From Prorocentrum cordatum (taxonomy: Eukaryota > Sar > Dinophyceae > Prorocentrales > Prorocentraceae): a stretch of DNA of 64,000 nucleotides. The notes under the pieces were generated by a model. That model was not told the origin of the DNA, made no database searches, and saw only the letters and a program-made list of their open reading frames with translations. Positions 13,101 to 26,500 of the stretch are shown piece by piece. Positions within the stretch are counted from its first letter, which is position 1, and every line of letters starts with the position of its first letter. The translations under genes and the position numbers were made by a program. The stretch is taken from assembly GCA_963575745.1 (NCBI GenBank), contig CAUYUJ010014176.1, forward strand, positions 354,029 through 418,028, in the 5' to 3' direction.

Positions 13101-14068
13101 CATGGACATCGACGCGGAGGATTTGGACGTGTTCGCCGTGGAGGACTCATCCTCGTCCTCTTCCTCCTTCTGCTCTCTATCTCTCCGCCCTCACTCCCCC
13201 CTCTTCTCTCAACGTTCGCCGCGGAGGACGTGACGGACATCGGCAACGGTGAGCCATTGTTTGCCAATTTTGTGTACGAGGACTGGACGCTCCTCAGCCT
13301 CCGCTTCGAGCTCCACCTCTTGGCGCACGCGTTCAAGCACGACCTGGCCGATCCGGAGAGGCCGACTTTCCACCAGCAGCACCTTGCGTACTACTACAAC
13401 AAGTACTACAAGAAGCCGTTCAGCCTCAAGAGCTTCGGGGTGGAGGAGCTGAAGGACCTCGTGGAGATGGTCAAGGACCACAGCTCAGCATCGTCTAACC
13501 CATTCCCATTGGGCCATTCTATTTCAGCCCCAGCAGCCCTCCCTCCTAGGTGGGATTGGCCCCGCGACTCTGGCTGGAACAGGCACGTAGACCCACATGT
13601 ATGGGTAAGTCGGCCAGTGAGGCCAACGCCACTCCAGTGGGGATTGGGATCTGTCAGGCAATGCCCAATAGTGTTTCCAGACACACTTACACACACTTAC
13701 ACACACTTACACGCACGCACACGCACACGCACACGCACACGCACACGCACACGCACACGCACACGCACACGCACACGCACACGCGCACGCGCACGCGCAC
13801 GCGCACGCGCACGCACACGCACCCGCACACGCACCCGCACACACCGCACACGCACACGCACACGCACACGCACACGCACACGCACACGCACACGCACACG
13901 CACACGCACACGCACACGCACACGCACACGCACACGCACACGCACACGCACACGCACACGCACACGCACACGCACACGCACACGCACACGCACACGCACA
14001 CGCACACGCACACGCACACGCACACGCACACGCACACGCACACGCACACGCACACGCACACGCACACG

Positions 14069-14101
<33 letters not shown>

Positions 14102-17100
14102 ACACGCTCACGCACACGCTCACGCACGCGCACACGCACACGCACACGTTCACGTTCACGCACACACTCACGTACACGCACACGCACACTTACACGCACA
14201 CGCACACGCACACGCACACGCACACGCACACGCACACGCACACGCGCACGCGCACGCACACGCACACGCACACCCACACCCACAACCACAGCCACAACCA
14301 CAACCACAACCACAACCACAACCACAACCACAACCACAGCCACAACCACAACCACAGCAGCAACCACAGCCACACCACAACCCCAACCACAACCACGACC
14401 ACGACCACAACCACAACCACAACCACAACCACAAACACAAGCACAACCACATCCACAACCACAGCCACAAGCACAAGCACAAGCACAAGCACAAGCACAA
14501 GCACAAGCACAACCACAACCACAACCACAGCCACAACCACAACCACAACCACAACCACAACCACAACCACAACCACAACCACAACCACAACCACAACCAC
14601 GCCCACGCCCACGCCCACACCCGCACCCGCACCCGCACCCACGCCCACACCCACACCCTCTACCCCCTACCCCTTACGCCCTGCGCCCTACGCCCACGCA
14701 CACGCACACGCACACGCACACGCATGCGCGCGCACGCCACCACCACCAGCACGGCGACCAGCACCTCCACCACCACGAGGGCGACCAGGGGCAGCAATGC
14801 GACCAGCAGCACCACGACAACTACTACAACAACTGCAAAAACAAGCGCACCACCACCACCACGCCTACGACCAGCAGCGCCACCACCACCAGCACGGCGA
14901 CCAGCACCACCACCACCACGACGGCGTCCAGGGGCAGCACAAGGACGAACTCTGTTATGTTTGTTTGAGTCTTCCGTCGTTGTTTTTTTTTCCCGGACGC
15001 GTTTCGATGAAGTTTGATTCGATTTGTCTTTGATTTCGGATAGAACCAAAGCGCGCGCGAATCGCGCGCGCGATGGTTCTAGTATGTATAGATCTGTAAA
15101 TGCATATATAACTACACATTTATTTATATATATATATATATATCATGTTTCGCCCTCTCTCTCTCTCCATTTCCCTGTCCTCATTCGCTGCGCCAACCTA
15201 TCGAGATAGTTGGTAATGTGCTCGTCGGTTCGGCTGCTGATGTCGCGATTATCTTTTGGTGACGCGCGCATTTGCAACTTGTTGCGTATCTTCTAGCAGC
15301 GCACGGCGTAGCAGTGCTGCGTGCAGCCTCGTTGTACTTATATAGGGGCGTGGAATGTGGTACTTCGCAGGGGGGGCGCCCTCCGCGCCGATGGGAACCC
15401 GCTCTTGCCGTGGTCCTCGTCCGGGGTCGCGCTTCTGCCAGGCTGTAAAAAAACGTCTCAACCAGCGTTGGGCTGACTTCGCCTGGCAGCAGTCGCGGGA
15501 CGGAGCACGCCGACTGCTGAGCGCACTTCTGTTCCAGGCGTCTCACAGAAACGGAACAGCGAGGCTAATTGTTTGGCGCGGGCGCACCTCGCACTGTTGC
15601 ACGGGCAATCCGCGATCGCCCAAGTGCAGCGGGTTCGCGCGAGGGAGAGGCCCGCCCACAAGCGGCGGCTGAGGGGCCCATGGCTAGGCGGACGGAGCCG
15701 TCAATGCCGTCCCACTATAGGGAGAACGGCAAGGCTCGAGCATCGTGTTTTCTCCCAGCGGTTGCCGGACGCGGTGTCCTTGTCTTGACGAGTCGCGGCG
15801 CTGAGGCGCGCGGCTGCGGACAGCCTCGCGGTTTTCGACGCATGCGGCGCCGACCAATCAGGGGAAGCGGTGCCCGGCCCGCGGCCAATCATCGCCGGGT
15901 CGTTTTGTGAAGGGCGCCGCGTGATGCGCGGTCTTGTGCGCGGCGTGCTCAGCGAGGGGGTGCGAATGGAAGCTTCGTCCTAGCATCCCTGGGCCTTGAG
16001 CGAGCATGCGCATGCCAGACGCACTCTGAGTTGTCACTGAATTATTCTTGTGTTCGTGCCACCTCTTTTCTCTTTCCCTGTTTCTTGTTCCTCCTGTGCG
16101 ATGTTATCGCTGCGTGTTCATTTTTTGGTGCGCTTTCTTCTTCTCGCAGGCCGAAAGCCGTGTCCGGCGGACGCGGCCGAAACTCGAGTCGCCCATCGTT
16201 CCCGATTTACACGTTGAGGCTATGAGCGGTGAAGTATACGCAGCGTGCAATAGCGCCGGCATGGCCACGGAGCGCGAAACGGCACGGTCAAAGCACCGTA
16301 ACTTTTTGGGCTCAAGAATCGAGGCGCCAGCGTGCCTCGGCCGAAAATGGTAAGAACTTATTGGTCCATCTGCTAGCGTTGCGCAGCCGTCGCCTGGCAG
16401 ATCGGCCAATCACAACTGCATGCCAACAGCCACTAGTTGACTGCAGTACCTAGCCAGTCAAGGGATGTGTCTCATCGCAGCCGACGCGAGCATCGCGGCG
16501 ACCTATCTGCACGAGGCGACCTACGCCGCTGTGCAGAAGATCAACCAGGTCGTCTGAACCGCCCACAAGGTGGCAGAGATCTGGATCACCGACCGACCTC
16601 TGCGAGATCCAGTGTTCGTCACCTCGCACGACGCTGCCTGGGCTGTTCGACGGGGCGGCAAATCCCAGGTGGGGTTCATTCTGGTCGTGGCCTGGCGACG
16701 TATTCTGGATGGCGAACGCTTTCCAGCTTTCCCGTTGCTGATGGTTTCCAAGAAGTGCCCCAGAACGACCCGCGCCAGCCTGGGCTGCGAGGTCCAGAGA
16801 AGAAAGGTGTCAGATGAGGAGCCTATCTACTTACACTTGGCATTCCTGGATATCGGCCAGGTGGTCCCACGCGCTATCCCTACCGAGCTGGAGAAGAATG
16901 CGGCTGCCATGGTCGCGGACTGCAAGGGGCTCTACGACGCGCCGGTGACCGACGTGAGTGCGTGCTTGGGAGCTGATGCGTCAGAGTCGGATCGAGGCCC
17001 CCGGTCTACGACAGAGTGTCGCATCCAGCAAGACGACCGTGATATGGATGCACTCAGCGGCGATGCCCGCCGATGGCTTGACGAAGGGCAGTGCTGAAGC

Positions 17101-17435
17101 GCGCAGTGATGATCGACTTCCTGGCCCGAGTGCACTGGGGACTGACGACGACTCGTTCGGGTCAGCCAAGAAGCGCATGGCAGCTGGGCGTCGCGACGTC
17201 CTATGCGACGGGGCGCTCAGGGACTGCCAGCCCGCCGCGTACCAGGAGGACGAGGAAGAGGAGATGCATGCCATAAATTTGACCCTGAACGATTTCGGAC
17301 ACCACCCGGTCTATGAGTTCGAGGATGCAGGCGACTTCCGCGTGTGAAAGGTAGCGGCGTCCCAGAGCTTATGGCTTCATTTTCTTTGTTCTTGCCTCTC
17401 TCTCTCTCTTTTTTCTCTTTCTCTTTCTCTTTCTT

Positions 17436-17470
<35 letters not shown>

Positions 17471-20400
17471 TGTTTTGTTCTCTCTCTCTCTCTCTTTCTT
17501 TCTCTCTCTCTCTCGCGTTCGCGCGGGTGCTCGGGTGTGCGCCTCGGCCATTTCAGCGCAGGCTGCCGTGTACAAGTGCGCGCTCGGAGTCGCCGAAATA
17601 CATTGATTTGGACGCGTGGACTGGGTGGGCCAAGGAGGGGCCAGCGCGGCCGCTCGCCGTCGGGGTGGGCAGCAAGCGGCGCGCCGTGGCCAGCCAGAAC
17701 TGCGGGCGAAGCCAGTGGCCCCCGCTGCCGGGGTGGACAGGGTGGGCCAGGACATAGCACCTAATGTGTGCAAGAAGGCGGGCGGGGAGCAGAGCGCAGG
17801 GGCAGCGCGCCGCCAGTGGGGGCGGCGCGCCGCCGAAGGGCGGTATGCGGACGGGAGCGGGGTGGGGAGGACCAAGAGAAAGCCACGCGCCACCGGAATG
17901 GCGGGCGCGCGGCTAGGTGGTGGTCCGCCAGTGGCTCAGGAGTGAATGCCGTCAGTCGAAGTTAGCGTCTTCGGGGTCGCGTCCATACGCTGACGCGGGT
18001 GGGCCCGTCCGGGCGGCAGACCAGGGTGCGCGTCGAGACTACGGTGGGCGGGGGTTGGGAAGGCGCTGCCTGAACTGGTCGTTGTTAGGCCAGGTGGGGT
18101 CAGCGCGCCGCTTGTTTTTTTTCCGTTGGGTCCTGGCCAACACACATTCACGCGCGCACGCGCGCACGCACGCACGCCCACACAAACACACACAGTCACA
18201 CACGCACACAAACAGACAAACAAATACAACAAGCAAACAACGCACACACTCATATTCATATTCACACTCACATTCATACTCGCACCCACACTCACACTCA
18301 CACTCACCCGCGCACGCACACGCACTTTCACATGCGCACACATGCACACACAAATACACACACAGACACGCACAGACACACACACACAGACACACAGACA
18401 TACACACCCACACACACACACCCACACAGACGAACGAACACACACTCTTACACACATACACGCATACTCACCCATACTCTCACACATACCACCTCCACAC
18501 ATACACATACACATACACAAACACATACACATACACATACATGCATACATACATACATACATACACACATACATACATACATACATACATACATACATAC
18601 ATACATACACACATACACTTACACATACACCCATTTACACATACACACATACACGTATACACGCCTAAACACATACACATACAGGCACCCGTACACACAG
18701 ACACATACACACATTGACGCATACACGCATACACACATACACACATATATCCATATTCATACCTACACATACACATACACAAATATGCACATATATGCAT
18801 ACACGTATACGTTCACAGTCACATTCACATACACATACACGCTCACATACACATACACACAAGCACACATACTAATATAAACAAACGTAAGTCCATACTT
18901 TAATACATGCATGCGTACATGCATGCTTGCGTACATACATATACATCAATACGTTCATACATTTGAGCATTTTCATTCACACATGCATACATACATCCGT
19001 ACCTACCGAACTGCTTACTTACGTACCTACCTACATACATGCATGCCTGCCTACCTACTTACACACCCAATTTTCCGACTCCGACGCTCGTCTCTCCGAC
19101 TTTGGCTCCCAGCTTTCCGACTCCGGCAGCTTTTTTCCGAATCCACACCAGCCTTCCGACTCCAGCGTCCAAGTTTCCGACTCCAGCTCCCTACTATATT
19201 ATTTCGGCCGAGTTCCGAGTTCAGACCTGCGACGCCCAGGCGCACCCGCCGTTCCCTACAAGGGACGCCCTCTGGGCGGCATCGGCGCCGCTCCGCCGCT
19301 CCGCTCTGCTCCGCTCCTACATACATGCATACATACATACATCCACACACATCCAACACGCACACACACACACATCCACCATACACACACACGCGCGCAC
19401 CTTCGCGCGCGCAGCACACGCGCACGCGCACACGCGTGCACACACGCTCGCGCCCGTCCATTCATCGCGCGCGCTGTGTGCCGAGACTCCAGGGGACCTT
19501 CCCGCGCTTCGGCAACGTTCCGTCCCGCCCCCGTTCCCAGCAGGCGGTGCCGCTGGGTCTGGGCCTGGGCCTCCGCCTTTTCCTCTCCCGCGTCCTCGTC
19601 CATGTCGTCCTTGTCGTCCTCCTCCCACCTGCTCCCCCTCCGTGGGTGAGGGGCGGGAGGCGGAGGAGGAGGCGGACGAGGAGGGGTGCAGGAATGGGGG
19701 GCGACGCCCCTGCTGCATCCTCTTCCTGCCCTTCTTCCCCCTCCACCCATTGCAGGTAGAAAAAGCAGGAATCAGGCTGAGGGGAGGGGGGGAGGGGATG
19801 AGGAACATTCCCGTCCTTCATTCTAGCCTCTTCTCGGTCTCCTCCTATACCTCAACCCTGGCTCATCTTCATCCTTGTCATCCTGCTCCTCCCTCTCTCT
19901 TCTCCTCCTCTCCCTCCTCCTCCTCCTCCTCATCGACTTGATTACTCCTCCAGCCCCCCCGAGACCCCCCCCTCTCCTCCCCTCCTCAACATCCACCTCC
20001 TCCCCTCCTTTCCTTTCGTCTCCTCCGCATCCACACCCGCTCTCCTTGCCTCACCGCCCTCTCGCCCTTTCCCTGCCTGCCGCCCCGAGAGACCTGGGCC
20101 CCCGCACCCAGAAGGACACCGTGGAGATATCCTCCAAGAATGGTACCGTTGAGTCGCAGCTGTCGGACGACACCCCGATGGACAATTTCGTCAAGTTGAC
20201 GGAGGAGCACAGGCGACGACCAGAGCGAGGAGAAGGAAGGACGGATTGCGTGAGTGAGTGAGTGAGTGAGTGAGGAGGAGGAGCAGGAGGAGGAGGGGTA
20301 GGAGGAGACGGAGGAGTGAGGAGGACGAGAGTGAGCAGGATGGGGCAGAGGGGACATGTATACGAGGGTGTAGGTGGAGATGGAGAACGTTTGGGATACA

Positions 20401-20496
20401 GGTGATTAAGAAGGTGTAGGTGGATGCTTATGATGATGTTGATGATGATGCTGCTGATGATGCTGCTGATGATGCTGATGACGATGCTGACAGTGA

Positions 20497-20537
<41 letters not shown>

Positions 20538-20541
20538 ATGC

Positions 20542-20573
<32 letters not shown>

Positions 20574-23500
20574 CTGATGCTGATGATGATGATGATGATG
20601 ATGCTGATGATGATGATGATGATACTGATACTGATACTGATATTGATGATAATTTTGCTGAGGATGCTGAGGTGGATGATGCTGCCGATGATAATGATGC
20701 TGATGATGCGGATGTTGAGGATGTTGGTGATACTGGTGTTGATGATGATGATAAGGTTGATGATGATAATGATGACGCTGATGTCGATGCTGATGATGTT
20801 CATGCAGCTGATGCTGATGATGGTTATGATATTGTGGATAATGATAATGATAAACTTTCTGATGCTGCTGATGATGATTATGATGCTGATGCTGATGCTG
20901 ATGCTGATGCTGATGCTGATGATGATGATGATGATGATGATGCTGATGATGATGATGAAGATGCTGATGATGCTGCTGATGATGATGAAGATGCTGACGA
21001 GGAGGAGTGAATCAGTGGAAGAAGGAGTTGACAGATGGACGGAAGCAGATGATACTGAGGCAGAAGGAGGGGGGAAGGGTGAGCGACGAGGGGGGGGAGG
21101 ACGAAAAATATGAGGAATGCGACCAGGACGAAGGGAGAGAGACGGGATGGCAGGATGAGTTTTTTCCTCCTTTCTCTGGAAGCCAAATAGCCACGCCCTC
21201 GGTTGACGCAGGCAATTTCAAAACTGTCAGCGCTCATCGCACTGAGCCCGCTTGACTTTTTCTGGCGATGTGGGTGTTGCACACTGATGTTTGACGCAGT
21301 CGGAAACGGAGGTGTCGTTCGATGGCAGGTGGTTGGTGGTGGCAAGTCCTGATGAGGATGGCCGGACAAACGCCGCAACGCTGGAGACGAACAGGGCCAG
21401 GTGTGCCCGAGAAAGTTGGCAGATTCAGTCCTAGACCAAAGGGTGCGCGACAAAAGCTTCAACACGGGCGCGCATTATGTCTTGTTTCTTGCAGTGATGT
21501 GGTTATGTTTGGCAAACTGTTTGGTGAGGATGGGGAGGTGGTGGACGATGAGGGTGGGGTGGAGGACGAGGATGCGAGGCGGTTGGACGAGGAAGGGGAC
21601 AGGAAAGGGGCTGGTGGAGGACACGCAGGAGCATCAGTTAGGCTGGAAAGCTTGGACGAAACAGAGGTCCCCGCCGAACATCCTTGCCGCAACATGGTCA
21701 TCAATGCTGGCAGATGGAGGGCGCTCGCGTGCGCGCGCGGCGACGAACATGTGCCGCGCACGGACGGAGCGTTCAGGATTCCCTCGCGGCGCTTCGGCGA
21801 TGGCACCGTGCCGCCCCGTCGCACGCAACCAAGTTTCCGGTGGGCCTGGCGAAGGCAAACCATGCGCAGGGTCAAAGCGCAACCGCAATCTCCATGCATA
21901 GTCTGCGGCGTTCTCGCGGGAGCGCCAGAGCGCGAGTTCGCTCCGCCTCCGCTTCCGACGATATGGATGAGCAACATACACATTGCGGCCCGGCCAAGCG
22001 GGACATCCGTTTTATGAAGGATGAATGTAGGTCTGGGGGCGAGGGCGGCATTGAAATCCATCGCGCGTGATATAGTCAGCGTCCTACCGCCGCCACGCAT
22101 TTACAATGTCGGCGACAGATGTTCCAGATCGGCAGCATGACGCCATCGAGTGTGTATTGTTCTTCTGGGCAGCATGGAGGATGGGGCGACGACAACAATG
22201 ACGGTGACGGCACAGAAGGAACGTCGTGGAACAGTTAGGACCAGGTAGGCGCGGAGGAGAGACGAGGCAGGAACAAATAAGGAGGAAGGGGAGGAGGAGG
22301 AGGAGGAGGAGGAGGAGGAGGAGGAGGAGGAGGAGGAGGAGGAGGAGGAGGAGGAGGAGGAGGAGGAGGAGGAGGAGGGGAGGGGGAGGAGGAGGAGGAG
22401 GGGAGGAGAGGAGGAGGAGGAGGAGGAGGAGGAGGAGACGGAGGAGGAGGAGGAGGAGGCGGTGGCGGCGGCGGAACTGCGTATGGACTCCGTGCAACCT
22501 GGAGTCAGGCAGAGTGATCGAGTCGTTCCCCGATCTTCTGAAGGCTTTGGCCCCAGGCCTAGGGAAGCGGATTCGCCCGAGCGTGCCCGGCCAAGCACGC
22601 CAAGGGGAGCGGCGGGCTCAACCGAGGCACCGGGCGCACCTCGCGCCTGCTCCTCGTCCAAATCGAGGCCGAGCTCCGTGAAGAAGTCCTGGGCCTTCCT
22701 CTCCAAGGCCCCCCGGGGGGCCTGGCCGAAGTACTGCTTGCATTTCATACCCCGGAGGTGCTTAATCACGATGTTCTCTAGATTGACATATTCGGGTGCA
22801 CACGAATGAAAATCTTCATCTGGTTGGAACTGTGCATCTTCTGCAGCTTGCAACATGGGACGGCTTTTTGGAGATCTTCGCTCGCATGCCCGCCTCTGGA
22901 TTCAGAGGGCGGCGGGTGGCCCGCGAGGAAGGTCTTGATCTTGTCAATGTCTCCCGGTTCAAGTTGCTCCGACGTGGTCGCCTCGATCAGCAACGCTATG
23001 AACGCCCATGGGTCAGGGCCGCCTTCGTCGTGCCCACTCTTGCCCTTCGTCCAGTCGGCGTGAATCTTGTAAGCCTTCTTGACCCCCTGCGCTGCCACGC
23101 TGTCCGTCGCAACCCTGAAGCAGATGAACACGACTGCCATGAGCATGCGGACTTCCTGCTTCGTCTGGAGGCTCAGCTTCACGAGGATGGACAGTAGTTG
23201 CCGGATCTTGTCCGAGTCGGTGGAGCCCTTTGCGCCCCGCTTCTTTCGCGGGGGTTCAGCAGTACCTCCGCTCAATAATGCCGTCCATGCCGCGTCTGCC
23301 ATGCTACTCGTCTGGGAACTCACCCAGATCGATATATAATGTTTCAGGTAAGTGCGATTGCAAATGCCACAACAGCGTAGTGGCAGACTCGAACACAACA
23401 TCGCAGATTCGGCAAGAGTAAGGAGGAGGAACAATGATCTCATGACAAATTGCGCTCCCTCTGTCCCACTGGGGATCGCAGAAGCCTCGCTGCAGACTCC

Positions 23501-26500
23501 TTCGCAGATGGTGTCTCGTGATGTTGACAGACGAATGTATGGCCCGGCACGCACAACATGGATTAACACGGGCCACCGCCGCAGCAAGTGTGGCGAAATC
23601 GTGTCCTCCTCCCAGCGGAGAGTGTATCCGGTGCATCCGCATTGCCAGTTTACTCCGAAAGCGACGACCACACACGGCACCATCGTCACACTCGAGTCGA
23701 CATTCCCACTCCTCCTCCCCGCCCTCCCTCAATACCGGACCGCCATCCGCCCGCTGATCCTCTGGCCTGTACTCCTGCTCCTGAACGAGGTGTTGTTGCT
23801 GCAAGTGAGGGGCTGGAGGGGAGGAAGAACGAGGTCCCCCTTCAAAATAAACAACCTCTGATGACAATATTCCCAAATCCTGTTATAACATCTCTGCTCG
23901 ACAAACGGGCGATTGGAATAGGCGCAACGGTCGGTCGGCACACTCCGAAAGGCGATTGCTTCCCGAAGCGAACGCGAGGGCCTGGATATCCTGGGCCAAC
24001 TGTAATGCCCACCTGTGCGCTGCAGCATGCATCTTGCCATGGCCATCGAGCGTAGGTTTGGCGTCCCTGGGCAGGAGGAGGAGGAGGATGAGGAACAGGA
24101 GGAGGAGGACGACGAGGAGGAGGAGGAGGAAGTGGAGGAGGAGGAGGAGGACGAAATTTGGGAGGAGGAAGCATCATAATTATATTAGTATTACTAAGAG
24201 GTGGTAACGTACAAATGATAATAATACGGAGGATGGTGTCAATGATGGGAATACTAATTCGAATAACGAGAGTAGTACTAGCATATCAAGACGGTTCATA
24301 CATAATAACAATACTCGTAATGACAATAAGAGTAAGAATCATAAGACGACTCATACGTATACTACATATTCTAATAGCACTAATAATTATGCGACGCATA
24401 CTACTAAGACGAAACATGATGATACAACTACTACTAGTAATACTACCACTAATATCATTCATATGATTGGTACTATTCAGAGTAATCGTATCAATCACTG
24501 TAATAATGGTACAACGTAGCACCTTCAATACTCATCATCGTAATCTAATGCGCAGAATGCGAATAACAATAACCACACCAATACTAGTCCTACTAATAAT
24601 ACTGATGGTGCTGCTGATGATGATGCTGATGCTGATGATGGTGATGATGATGGTGGTGCGGATCCTGGTGATGATGACGATGATGCTAATAATAAAAAAT
24701 AATAACGGTGATACCAATGTGAATGATGATAATTCCAATGATCGGAATCGCATTGTTATTAGTACCACCAAAAGACATCACTAATACTACTAATACTACG
24801 ACGAATGATACGAACACGCTAATGACACGAACAAAACTACTGACAATACTATACTCGTAATACTCATAATAATAATCACACTAATACTAATACTAACCAT
24901 TAATATAACAAGTATGAATGCTAGTTTATTTATCAGAAAAGTAGTCCTGCTCCTACTAAGAGGAGGAGGAGGAGGAGGAGGAGGAGGAGGAGGAGGAGGA
25001 GGAGGAGGAGGAGGAGGAGGAGGAGAACAAGGAGTAAGAGGATGATGATGATGAGGAGGAGGAGGAGGAGGAGGAGGAGGAAGAGCATGAGGAGGGGGAC
25101 GAGGTGGAGGAGGAGGAGGAGGAGCAGGAGGAGGACGGATGAGGCATGGGAGGAGGAGGAGGAAGATGGAGATGGGAGATGGGAGAGGAGAGGAGAGGTA
25201 CGGGGGGGCCAGCGGGGAGGAGAGGGGAGAGGCGGAGAAGCAGGAGGAGGAGGGAGGAGGGAGCACCAGGAGGAGGGAGAAGGCAAGACCAGGAGGAGGA
25301 GGAGGGAGGAGAGAGGACCAGTAGGAGAGGGGAGGAGCGAGGAGGGAGAGAGGAGGGAGGACCAGGAGGAGGGAGAGAGGAGGGAAGAGGAGGGAGGAGG
25401 GAGGTCCAGGAGGAGGGAGGAGGGAGGAGCAGTAGCAAGAGGAGGCCCACGATCTGCGACGAGAGCGATCGACGACCAACGGGACGACGACGACCGCAGG
25501 CGGGACCGTCAGCGCAGGCTCGACGCCGGCGACGAGACGGCCCAGCTCAAGTTCACGCGGCCCACGCCCGCTGCGCCCTCGCAGCAACAGGGCGGCAGGG
25601 GCAAGGGCAAGGGCAAGGACCCGCCTTCTGCTGCCGGTGGGCATGAAATGGATGACGAAGACTATGCGGTACTCCGAATTTCAGCATAGAAGGGAGGTGG
25701 TCTGACTTGGGGGGGGTCTGATTACGGCTGTCTTGGAGGCTTCCTGGGGGTTGGGCAAAAGGCTGCCTTTTCATGGCTGGTCTGGGGAGGGTCTAAAACT
25801 GCTCGTCTGGGGGGGGTGTGACCCCTGCCTTTCATTACAAACTTTGGAGCAGGTTCGCGTCGTGTCGACCGGCGACGACCCCGCCGCCATCGTTCAGCAT
25901 TGAACTCCGCTGGCGATCCTGAATTGGTAGATGCTGAGTGACTTGACGTTTTGGAAACAGCCGATCGTTCAATTTTGAGCCATCCCCGCGGTGTCAGGAA
26001 CCGACGCCACGGTCGGCACGACACGAACTCGCGGTTTGAGATCCAATCGCAGCGTGGATTCAAAGGATGACATGTATGCAACGGATGACGGCGCCACGGA
26101 TGCATAGGATGACGTTGGCATGACGCAAATACTTACAAAGGGTATCCAAATGATGATAATGCAAGGTATGCGTAGGATGGCGTTGGCAGGATGCAGAGGA
26201 TGACGAAAGGTACGTGTGCAAAGGATGGCGGCGAGGATCCATATTGCCTGGATCCACATTTTGTTCCGGAAGACTCGGTCCGCCACCTGGCATCTGATGG
26301 AGCATGGCGTGTTGCGTTGCCTGGTCCCTGCGTCGTGCAGGCACGAGGCTCGCTGTCTCTCTTTCTCTCTCTCTCCTTCTCCCACCCCTCTCCTGCCCCC
26401 TCCTTCGAACAATCAAAACATCGCATGAGCATGCGCCGTCAGTGATCTGCGCGGTCTTCTTGGGTGGTGCTGGACCCCTTTCCCCGGCGCCTGGAGCGCG

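Noticed and set aside
13230-15017. 595-codon open frame, the longest in the window
   Set aside because: Only its first part (to 13475) is coding (exon 9). The rest is CACACG and ACCACA repeat read without stops.
15343-15356. TTATATAGGGGCG as a TATA box
   Set aside because: It lies inside an intron, no transcript start evidence exists, and dinoflagellate promoters generally lack a standard TATA box.
15706-15730. CCACTATAGGGAGA resembles the 3' half of a T7 phage promoter
   Set aside because: The upstream half does not match well enough and no phage or vector sequence surrounds it; chance similarity.
20420-21113. Poly-Asp and poly-Met/Leu frames
   Set aside because: GAT/GCT array lying in the intron between exons 10 and 11, whose phases match without it.
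22226-22681. Arg-rich frame across the GGA array
   Set aside because: GGA microsatellite read in one frame; the real signal in its 3' part is the minus-strand pseudogene.
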